A stretch of DNA of 64,000 nt from Bacteroidales bacterium (GTDB lineage: Bacteria > Bacteroidota > Bacteroidia > Bacteroidales > P3). The position numbers and the translations under genes were made by a program. The notes under the pieces were generated by a model. The model was not told the DNA's origin. It saw only the letters and a list, made by a program, of their open reading frames with translations, and searched no databases. The DNA lies in NCBI GenBank assembly GCA_017550405.1, contig JAFZPH010000024.1, positions 1 to 64,000 on the forward strand, written 5' to 3'. Of this stretch, positions 8,519 through 14,897 are shown in pieces (position 1 is the first letter of the stretch; the number at the start of each line of letters is the position of its first letter).

Positions 8519-8529
8519 CCCCCCCCCCC
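8519..8529. repeat. 11-base poly(C)/poly(G) tract
   Basis: Eleven consecutive C on the plus strand (G on the strand coding the permease) lie between a TTTTG and a TAATTTCG on the minus strand, 54-64 bases before the permease ATG. Tracts of this kind change length by slippage. Flanking sequence has a short direct repeat of ACACGATA. Confidence 0.8.
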
Positions 8530-8579
8530 ACAAAAGCCGCTAGCCATTCAATAAGGGAACAGACACGATAGACACGATA

Positions 8580-8798
8580 TCAAGCTGACAACTCGTCCAG
8601 CAAGTAGCTATATACATACCCCGAAGATTGGAAGTATAGGCCTGTCTTGGGGTCGCTCAATTTCTCAAAAAGATGTGAGTTATAGACCTTGTCGAAAGCA
8701 TCCTGCATGGACAATCCACGTTCCTCCATCAATCGGAATATCATGTCCTTCACGATGTCCTCTTTCATGTTCTGGAATTCCACCTGCGATACGTTCAT
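8580..8798 (-). CDS. Small partner protein of a DUF3990 gene, module 1
   Basis: This 72-residue protein has a helical N-terminal half and the signature TGLY-x5-Y (DPKTGLYFQSSGYVY) near the end. The third gene of the second module, at 18651-18899, has the same signature (DKSTGLYLYGDLYVADEF). I take them as one family, perhaps also named DUF3791 in databases. The ATG overlaps the DUF3990 stop as ATGA, so the two are translationally coupled. Such tight coupling of a small helical protein to an ADP-ribosyltransferase-like protein suggests an antitoxin, immunity or adaptor role. This is inference. Confidence 0.7.
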   Translation of the reverse strand: MNVSQVEFQNMKEDIVKDMIFRLMEERGLSMQDAFDKVYNSHLFEKLSDPKTGLYFQSSGYVYSYLLDELSA

Positions 8799-9265
8799 AT
8801 CTTCACGAGTTTGTCAATGGCACGCTGTGTACAGAAAGCGTACTGGAATGTGATACCTTTGATGTATTGGATACGATGCAGGAACTCGTCGAAGGTTATG
8901 TATCCTTGGCGATAGCGGGTAATCTGCGCACCGATACGGTCGTTGGCAATAGGGCCATACACAATGTCGTAGTCGTGCAAAGTGCGTCCCTGCGGTTCGG
9001 TGCGATGGTCGTAGACAAAATGCGCCCAATCCACGGAATACTCCTCAAAGCGATGATAGCGCAACTGTGACAAGCATCCTTCGTCAAACTCATACACATT
9101 CACCACGGGTTCGGTATCGGCAAACTCGGCTTTGAATTGCGCCATTTCCATCGCCTGCTCATAGTCGGTTGAGAGGTAAAACGCCTTACCAAAGTCTTTG
9201 TTCGGTTTGGACTTCAGTAGGTCAATCCTGTCAATATTTGTAATAGAGCCGTGATAGAGTCGCAT
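8795..9265 (-). CDS. DUF3990 protein, ADP-ribosyltransferase-like, module 1
   Basis: The 156-residue protein starts MRLYHGSI. The ATG at 9265 shares one base with the upstream stop (TAATG) and has GGAGG about 10 bases upstream, so it is preferred over the earlier in-frame codon at 9292. DUF3990 motifs are present: LYHGS at residues 3-7, DFGKAFYLSTDYEQA near 24-38, YDIVYGPIANDRIG near 92-105, and a C-terminal QYAFCTQRAIDKL. As I recall, the family belongs to the ADP-ribosyltransferase fold; the first two motifs would form the NAD site. The substrate is unknown. It lies between two small genes with one- and four-base overlaps, an arrangement repeated at 18.6-19.6 kb. Confidence 0.8.
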   Translation of the reverse strand: MRLYHGSITNIDRIDLLKSKPNKDFGKAFYLSTDYEQAMEMAQFKAEFADTEPVVNVYEFDEGCLSQLRYHRFEEYSVDWAHFVYDHRTEPQGRTLHDYDIVYGPIANDRIGAQITRYRQGYITFDEFLHRIQYIKGITFQYAFCTQRAIDKLVKI

Positions 9266-9495
9266 TATAGTGTACCTCCTTTCCGACGGCAATAGGATTG
9301 GAGAGTCTGCATATTGTCATCCACCGAGAGAGTGTGCATGATGTTGTAATGCTTTTCGCAAAGCGCCAACGCACCATACTGGCTCAGGTAGCGATAGGCC
9401 TGAACCTCGGACAAATTACTACGTGAAGCAAACTCCGAAACAAGCAGTATGAGATACTCTATCTTGTCTATGACAGCGCGTTGCATTGTTATCAA
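9265..9495 (-). CDS. DUF3791-family small protein, module 1
   Basis: The 76-residue product is predicted all-helical. It contains EYLILLVSEFASRSNLSEVQ, then QAYRYLSQYG and HYNIMHTLSVDD, and ends with a basic CRRKGGTL. The Y-x-x-x-HT pattern and the FA-x-x-x-x-LS-x-x-x-AYRYL start are what I recognise as DUF3791. It is the first gene of the coupled module and overlaps the DUF3990 start by one base. In this order it resembles antitoxin-first toxin-antitoxin operons. No DNA-binding motif is obvious. The upstream 250 bases hold the ~130-bp repeated element. Confidence 0.75.
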   Translation of the reverse strand: MITMQRAVIDKIEYLILLVSEFASRSNLSEVQAYRYLSQYGALALCEKHYNIMHTLSVDDNMQTLQSYCRRKGGTL

Positions 9496-9552
9496 TTTTA
9501 ATCAAATAACGCAAATGACAGAAAAATATTTTGTGCCTCCAATACTTTTTGC

Positions 9553-9684
9553 TTCAATGCCGCCCAACTTGTATTAGACGTTGCGTATTCAATTATCATT
9601 GTTCACAATCGGTGCAGCGGCGATTCCCTGAAACAAACTACCAAAACACTCCTGACAAAGACAATCATAACAACATGACTCCCC
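9553..9684 (+). repeat. ~130-bp dispersed element, copy 1
   Basis: From TTCAATGCCGCCCAACTTG to CAACATGACTCCC this stretch aligns along its length with 17931-18063, in the same orientation and roughly three quarters identical by eye. Shared landmarks are GTATTAGAC, TTGCGTA, ACAATCGGTG and CAATCATAACAACA. It contains no convincing gene. Confidence 0.7.
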
Positions 9685-9753
9685 ATCCCCAAGTCCAGAG
9701 ACTACGAGGACGGTAAGTCTGCCAGCTGCATTGTTGTTAATTGTGAATCAACA

Positions 9754-10575
9754 TTAGTTGTTACAATACTCTGCACCCAACTTTTGTTTAAGTAATTGCT
9801 CTTGTGCTATTACTTGATCATCGGGAGTGTTCTTTGACATTATCATCAATAATGAGAATGCAAAGTTTCTGGAATAGTCAGGGTCGTCATTAACCAACTC
9901 TTTCAGAGTCTTGTTGTTGCCATGCCCGTTGGTCTTCACATACACTTCCCATCGCTGCCAGACACCTTCCTTGCCATAGGCCGATCCAATATAGAGTTTG
10001 TCGGTTTTAGTATCTCTAATCACATAGACACCGTAAACATTTGAAAGCATGTGACACCATTCTTCGTTGTCGGTATTTACCAATTCCGTCAACTCGTCAA
10101 ATGTGAGTATAAAGTCAAGATAGCCTGGGAAAGGCTTGGAATCGAAACCTGAAGATATTTCGATGACCTCCATCTCATTGCTGAATTTCTGATGCCATGA
10201 GATTGGGTTGGACCAATTGATAATTACACGTTCTTTCAATCTTTCGAATCCTCCGACCTCCTCTAGTGTGTAGAAGTATTTGTCTTTGGGATTTTCAATT
10301 GTTTGACGAACTTCTTCTATGGGTTGAACCCTTAAAACACGGTACACGCCAACAAAACGAGCTCTTCTGCCATCCTCGCCGATGAAACTGACAATGTAGT
10401 CCAACTTGTCGAAAACAGGCTTGGATTGTATCGCCTGATAATCTTCAAATTTATCCCGATGGAATCGGTAAAGGTCATAAACATTCTGACGATGGTCTTT
10501 GTGTCGCACCAGTTTGGCTTTTGCGTCCTTTGGGAGTCCGCATCTTACTAATAATTCTTGAATTGTGATAAGCAT
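9754..10575 (-). CDS. GIY-YIG nuclease-family protein
   Basis: The 273-residue protein has an N-terminal region of about 165 residues that I do not recognise. A C-terminal GIY-YIG-like domain begins at YGVYVIRDTKTDKLYIGSAY, with GVWQRW downstream supplying the expected conserved Arg. Domains of this type cut DNA or RNA. The N-terminal part probably gives target binding or contacts. It is the last gene of a minus-strand operon: a small protein, then the macro-like protein 23 bases upstream. Its codon use is more A/T-rich than the flanking core genes, suggesting acquisition. It might be a restriction-type or defence nuclease; nothing proves the target. Confidence 0.75.
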   Translation of the reverse strand: MLITIQELLVRCGLPKDAKAKLVRHKDHRQNVYDLYRFHRDKFEDYQAIQSKPVFDKLDYIVSFIGEDGRRARFVGVYRVLRVQPIEEVRQTIENPKDKYFYTLEEVGGFERLKERVIINWSNPISWHQKFSNEMEVIEISSGFDSKPFPGYLDFILTFDELTELVNTDNEEWCHMLSNVYGVYVIRDTKTDKLYIGSAYGKEGVWQRWEVYVKTNGHGNNKTLKELVNDDPDYSRNFAFSLLMIMSKNTPDDQVIAQEQLLKQKLGAEYCNN

Positions 10576-10598
10576 GATTATAATGTTTTATAGGTTTA

Positions 10599-11741
10599 TT
10601 AATGTCTCCAATTGTACTCAACACCCAATTCGTTTAGGACAATGTAGGGAACATTATCCGTAAAGAAATTGGGAGTTAATCTGGCCTTTCTCAGTTCTTT
10701 CCCCAATGTACTTGTAGGTGGGCAGGCGAAGGTTCCGTAAACACTACTAAAGAATCGCCCGTTACGGTTCCTTAGCAGCTGGTCATCATTAAAATCAACA
10801 TCCAAACCATAGAACACCGTTCCAAGTCGGTCAAACTTGGAACATTCGGACATGTGGATGCAGTGATTGTCGAGCAACAAGGCATATTCTTCATGTATTA
10901 CTCCGACTGGTAAAACATAGGATGCTCCATGAAAAAAAGCCCGAACTATGTCTCCCGTATAAATATGGTCTCCTCGTTTGTCTTTAAATGGGGTACGCAC
11001 TCCAGCAAAATGCACCCTGCGCACATATCCTTTGTTTGGACATTCGTCATGAAATTCGTCGTAGAGGATATAATCTGCATGCTTGTCTTTGTATTTCTCA
11101 TCCTTCGAACACACGTAGAACTCCCATGTACTGTGAAAAAAGAAGCCAAAACCAAAACTTGTGTAGCCGAATTTACCGTCACCATCAACATAACGTATCC
11201 CTATATATGGATAGCTATTGTTAAGTGCTGCTCCTATTTCATATCTATACATACGGCTTAATCGCACAAGTTCTTCTTCGTCGATTCCATAATTTAACTC
11301 GGGAGACTCTTCCTCTTGTCTGCCCAGTCTCATATCTATATCAAAAAAAACGAGCCACCATTCAAGAGCAAACACTGCATTTTTTACATCACGCAATTCA
11401 TAGAATAGAGGTGCGACCTGTTGGTCTTTAAAGCCAGCTATGCCACATCCCAATCGCGTGATAAGGAATCTGTTCATTGGATGGTCTTTTACATATTCTA
11501 CAAACTCTTGGACGTATGGAACCATCTCTCCAACTGATTCAAACATGGTTGGAATCGCATAGCATTGTCCTTGTGGCCCAACTCCTTGTCCAAAGGTTGC
11601 ACCAAAATGACGGCAGGCATATCCTGCAGCGCCACCACGGTGCTTGCCTTCCAAATTGCTGCCAAAAACAAATACCTCACATCGAGTCAATTCCCTTATT
11701 GGTTTATCCAACAATTTTCTACCTTTGTAATTTGACACCAT
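10599..11741 (-). CDS. Macro-like (A1S_2505-type) protein with YopX-like C-terminal region
   Basis: The N-terminal ~135 residues of this 380-residue protein carry VFVFGSNLEGKHRGGAAGYA, GQGVGPQGQCYAIPT and ITRLGCGIAGF. This pattern matches the A1S_2505 'phage non-structural protein' family and looks like a macro-type nucleotide/ADP-ribose pocket. The C-terminal half has KDKRGDHIYTGDIVRAFF, close to the phage YopX motif, followed by VGVIHEEYALLLDN. The fusion suggests phage ancestry. It is followed after 23 bases by the GIY-YIG gene and preceded by a small gene 12 bases away. Whether it binds ADP-ribose is an inference, made more interesting by the ADP-ribosyltransferase-like modules nearby. 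Confidence 0.65.
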   Translation of the reverse strand: MVSNYKGRKLLDKPIRELTRCEVFVFGSNLEGKHRGGAAGYACRHFGATFGQGVGPQGQCYAIPTMFESVGEMVPYVQEFVEYVKDHPMNRFLITRLGCGIAGFKDQQVAPLFYELRDVKNAVFALEWWLVFFDIDMRLGRQEEESPELNYGIDEEELVRLSRMYRYEIGAALNNSYPYIGIRYVDGDGKFGYTSFGFGFFFHSTWEFYVCSKDEKYKDKHADYILYDEFHDECPNKGYVRRVHFAGVRTPFKDKRGDHIYTGDIVRAFFHGASYVLPVGVIHEEYALLLDNHCIHMSECSKFDRLGTVFYGLDVDFNDDQLLRNRNGRFFSSVYGTFACPPTSTLGKELRKARLTPNFFTDNVPYIVLNELGVEYNWRH

Positions 11742-11753
11742 AATCGAATGCTA

Positions 11754-11996
11754 TTAAAAGTTATCATACCTTTCTTTAGTGACAGGAAATCTCATCATTA
11801 CTGCTTCCCACCAGCATCCAAAACCGACATCCTCTTTCCAGTCGTATGGTTGTTCTTTACCACCACCAATAGTTTTTCGCCAAACATTCCAACCGTATGG
11901 TTTTGTTGGTACAGAACGGTAAATATAGTTGCCACATTCTGGTACCAAATACATCTCTTCTGTGAAGAGCTTCTCAAAAAATAATTCAGCTTTCAT
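11754..11996 (-). CDS. Small hypothetical protein, first gene of the macro-like operon
   Basis: The 80-residue protein is rich in aromatic residues (YGWNVWRKTIGG, YDWKEDVGFGCWWEAVM) and has no signal peptide or membrane segment. I do not recognise it. It looks real: a TATCTTTG promoter box lies 30 bases upstream, the frame is clean, and it runs 12 bases from the macro-like gene in the same direction. Low G+C matches the rest of this operon rather than the core genes. Confidence 0.6.
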   Translation of the reverse strand: MKAELFFEKLFTEEMYLVPECGNYIYRSVPTKPYGWNVWRKTIGGGKEQPYDWKEDVGFGCWWEAVMMRFPVTKERYDNF

Positions 11997-12026
11997 CGTT
12001 TATACCTTTATTGTTACTTTCGAATG

Positions 12027-12034
12027 CAAAGATA
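12027..12034 (-). promoter_or_regulatory. Promoter of the macro-like/GIY-YIG operon
   Basis: TATCTTTG followed by CA on the minus strand, 30 bases before the ATG at 11996. No good -33 box is visible at the standard distance. Confidence 0.6.
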
Positions 12035-12103
12035 CATCATAGGTATGCCATAATGTGACACAGTGTTTTTTTCAAAAAATAACCGTGAACTTTTTATGTT
12101 CAT

Positions 12104-12210
12104 GGCTGAGGTTCTCGACTACCTATCATTGCGAACAAGAAAGCTCACGGTGCTCGTGAGCGTTTCTCCTTTCTTGTGTAATGATAGTTGAAATTGTCGA
12201 GATTACAGCC
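12104..12210. repeat. 107-bp imperfect inverted repeat
   Basis: The ends GGCTG...TCTCGAC and GTCGAGA...CAGCC pair, TATCATT and AAGAAA blocks pair further in, and the centre is a perfect GCTCAC/GTGAGC stem around GGTGCTC (12149-12155). It fills most of the 338-base gap between the KilA-N gene and the macro-like operon. It could be a degenerate MITE-like element or a strong terminator of the KilA-N gene. The rest of the gap holds only the operon promoter. Confidence 0.7.
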
Positions 12211-12334
12211 ATACAAAAGAAAAGCGAATACGCTTCAATATGTCTTTATTATAATAATCTTTTATTTCTATGCCATATATTGTTGTTTTTGTTTCACAAT
12301 GCAAAAGTACACAAAATATCTCAATTGTTTAAAA

Positions 12335-13138
12335 TTATTTCAACAACTTTCGGTTTTCGACCTCTTCGAGGATGCTCATCTGATGAATAGCTATTTGGTT
12401 CAGGCGTTTTAGGCGTTCACGCTGTGGGATGCCGTCACTGATGAAAACTGCATTTAGATTTTCGAGGTTTGATAGGCAGATGAGTTGATTAATGGTGGCA
12501 TAGTCGCGCATATTGCCTTTCTTTTCTGGGTTGGCTTCACGCCACTCTTTGGCTGTCATTCCGAAAAGGGCAACATTCAGCACATCGGCTTCTTCGGCAT
12601 AGATAAGTGAACTATGATAGGCATCCACTTCGTTGGGTATAAGATTTGCACGGACAGCATCGGTGTGGATATGATAGTTAATCTTCGACAACTCTCGTTT
12701 GGCACTCCATCCAATGGCTTTCTGTTCTTCCTCTTTCAGTCGTTGGAACTCCTTGACGATAAAAATCTTGAACTCAGGACTAATCCACATGGCAAACTCA
12801 AAGGCAATATCCTTGTGAGCATAGGTGCCACCGTAACGTCCTGCTTTGGCTTGCAGGCAGATGGCATTGGTGCGAGTGACAAACTCCTTGACACTTATCT
12901 TAAAACGGTTCAAACCGGCTTGGTTTCTAATTGTGGCGAATTCGCCATAATTAAAATCTGGGTTATATACTTTCTCCCAAATGCCGATGTACTCCAGCGT
13001 ATTGCGGTTGCGCAGCCAGTCGGTGACAAAGAAATCACCGTCTTTTGCTTGCAGCATATCCGTGAGACAGATATAGTCCTCTGTTCCCTGTTTGATTACA
13101 GTAATCGGCGTGTCCTGTACAATTATTTTATTTGCCAT
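12335..13138 (-). CDS. KilA-N domain protein
   Basis: The 267-residue protein matches KilA-N proteins of phages and bacterial mobile elements. LTDMLQAKDGDFFVTDWLRN (residues 25-44) and NTLEYIGIWEKVYNPDFN open the domain. The core is GRYGGTYAHKDIAFEFAMWI with SPEFKIFIVKEFQ. KilA-N is a DNA-binding fold related to the APSES and Bro-N modules. The C-terminal part (INYHIHTDAVRANLIP, KEWREANPEKKG) is common in Bacteroidetes homologues and of unknown function. It has its own TATCTTTG promoter. This family often marks prophage or accessory regions. No structural phage genes are next to it. Confidence 0.88.
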   Translation of the reverse strand: MANKIIVQDTPITVIKQGTEDYICLTDMLQAKDGDFFVTDWLRNRNTLEYIGIWEKVYNPDFNYGEFATIRNQAGLNRFKISVKEFVTRTNAICLQAKAGRYGGTYAHKDIAFEFAMWISPEFKIFIVKEFQRLKEEEQKAIGWSAKRELSKINYHIHTDAVRANLIPNEVDAYHSSLIYAEEADVLNVALFGMTAKEWREANPEKKGNMRDYATINQLICLSNLENLNAVFISDGIPQRERLKRLNQIAIHQMSILEEVENRKLLK

Positions 13139-13161
13139 ACTCTTTTGATCGTTTCAATTTG

Positions 13162-13169
13162 CAAAGATA
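13162..13169 (-). promoter_or_regulatory. Promoter of the KilA-N gene
   Basis: GTATCTTTGC on the minus strand lies 23 bases before the ATG at 13138. No -33 box at standard spacing stands out. Confidence 0.6.
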
Positions 13170-13295
13170 CGACTTTTCCCCCATTTGAAAATTATTATTG
13201 ACAGAAAATTTCTCCAATCCAAATAAAATATGCATTTTTGCAAATCGAATTTAATCAATTACCTTTCAAATTAATCTACACTATTATTCCTTATC

Positions 13296-14510
13296 TTACT
13301 GCTCCAGCAGGAAGTCGCCGATGTAGCGGCACTGGATGCCTTCGATGTTTCCAGCGCCGCTTGGGGTGCCGAGGACGATGTATTTGGGATAGTTGTCTTT
13401 GATTTCACGCAGGGGCTTCAGTTCCCTCTCGCGGGTGGCGTCGGAATCCATACTCTCGCACACCTGCACATAGACCGTCTCTTCTTGTTTCACTCCGATA
13501 AAGTCCACTTCGGCCTTCCCTTGTTTCCCGACAAAAACACGATATCCTCGTCTCAGCAACTCTACATATACCAAATTCTCCAACATCCCCGCTATCAACT
13601 CTGGCGCATATCCCCGTCGGGCATAGATAAGCGACAAGTCAGCCACATAATACTTTTCACCCGTCTGCAATAATTCCTTCCCTTTTGTATCGTACCGCTG
13701 CACTTTGCTGATAATGAATGACGATTCCAACGCCTGCAGATAATTGTACAACGTCTCTGCGTCTATTGCCCGCTTCTGGTTCTTCAAATAGGCAGTAATG
13801 CTCTTGGCACTGAACGTATTGCCAATGTTGTCGAACAGGAATTGCACCAGCCTGTCCAGCATGTCGATATTCCGAATGCGAAACCGCTGCACCGTATCCC
13901 GCAGCAGCACCGACGCATAAATATCCTGCACCATCTGGTATATCGTATCCGTCTCAAACGGTGCAACATGGAAAGCAGGGAAACCACCTTGTCGCAGATA
14001 CTGCTCAAAGTATGCCAACCTACTTTCCGGCCTTTCCAAACTATAGTCATGGAACTTCAGAAACTCGCTATACGACAACGGGTACACCACACACTCCACA
14101 TAGCGACCCGCTAAATAGGACGCCAACTCCGACGACAGCAGCCGCGAGTTAGAGCCTGTAATATATATATCTGCATCCCAGTCTGCCAACATCGAATTCA
14201 CGGCACGTTCCCACTCCTCTACCTCCTGAATCTCGTCAACGAACACATAAATGCGTTGCCCGTTCAGATTGGAACGCACCTCATCCACATAGTTATACAA
14301 CGACCGATAGTCGCGGTACTGCTCCCACCGCAAGCTCTCATAATTGATATACACTATCTGCTTCTGCCGTACACCCCTTTCCGTCAGCACACCCTGCAGC
14401 ATTTTCATCAATTCCGACTTGCCACTACGCCTAATTCCCGTGATAACCTTCACCACAGGTTTATCCATAAACGGCTGGATTTTCTTAATATATTGCTCTC
14501 GTACTATCAT
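13296..14510 (-). CDS. AAA ATPase with DUF4143 domain
   Basis: The 404-residue protein belongs to the AAA_14/DUF4143 ATPases. Walker A is GIRRSGKSELMK (about residues 25-36), Walker B is YVFVDEIQEVEEW (about 94-106), and ITGSNSRLLSSELASYLAGR holds the sensor region. The DUF4143 domain covers the last ~200 residues with KVQRYDTKGKELL, EKYYVADLSL and a VEVDFI-like KAEVDFIGVK motif reminiscent of restriction-type nuclease folds. Such genes are frequent and often multi-copy in gut Bacteroidales. Their role is unclear. A TATATTTG box lies about 20 bases upstream of the ATG. The gene stands alone. Confidence 0.9.
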   Translation of the reverse strand: MIVREQYIKKIQPFMDKPVVKVITGIRRSGKSELMKMLQGVLTERGVRQKQIVYINYESLRWEQYRDYRSLYNYVDEVRSNLNGQRIYVFVDEIQEVEEWERAVNSMLADWDADIYITGSNSRLLSSELASYLAGRYVECVVYPLSYSEFLKFHDYSLERPESRLAYFEQYLRQGGFPAFHVAPFETDTIYQMVQDIYASVLLRDTVQRFRIRNIDMLDRLVQFLFDNIGNTFSAKSITAYLKNQKRAIDAETLYNYLQALESSFIISKVQRYDTKGKELLQTGEKYYVADLSLIYARRGYAPELIAGMLENLVYVELLRRGYRVFVGKQGKAEVDFIGVKQEETVYVQVCESMDSDATRERELKPLREIKDNYPKYIVLGTPSGAGNIEGIQCRYIGDFLLEQ

Positions 14511-14671
14511 AGAATATAACCTGAATTACGATGCAAATATACGAATATTTTCGGATATAACCGGAAAAGTTGCAATTTTACTCTCGAAAATCGGGTTATA
14601 ACCAGACAAACCCAACAAAGGCCGACAGGGTTCCAAAACGCTTTATTTTTGATGAATTATTACATTTGTTC

Positions 14672-14701
14672 TTTGTATATAAAAAAACAGTCGTATCTTT
14701 G
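14672..14701 (+). promoter_or_regulatory. Promoter of the first PF14905-type receptor
   Basis: TTTG at 14672-14675 and TATCTTTG at 14694-14701 are separated by 18 bases. The predicted 5' leader is about 190 nt, unusually long for this genome. Confidence 0.65.
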
Positions 14702-14759
14702 CATTTTCAAAGTATCACGCAGAATGCTTCTAACTATTAATAATGAACCATCTAGCCCT

Positions 14760-14822
14760 ATCGCCTTCTTTGGCGATGCGGGGAATGTGCCGATGCTACA
14801 GAACGAATCGGTGACATTCCAT
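14760..14822 (+). other. Structured 5' leader of the first receptor gene
   Basis: Two hairpins sit in the untranslated leader: TCGCC-TTCTTT-GGCGA, and a longer one with GGAATGT/ACATTCC closing an inner CCGAT/ATCGG stem. A third possible stem is GACTTT/AAAGTC near 14850. A short frame at 14649-14843 overlaps this but does not look like a protein gene. Confidence 0.45.
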
Positions 14823-14897
14823 GAGGCTCTCCGTGCCCCGTGAGCGACTTTTTCTTTGCAAAGTCACCATTTGTTTCATTATTAATATAACCAATCT

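Noticed and set aside
12181..12412. Small frames between the inverted repeat and the KilA-N gene
   Set aside because: They overlap the KilA-N gene end in the opposite direction and have no promoter or motif.
14649..14843. 64-codon frame before receptor 1
   Set aside because: It overlaps the promoter and hairpins of the leader and ends without any recognisable protein pattern.
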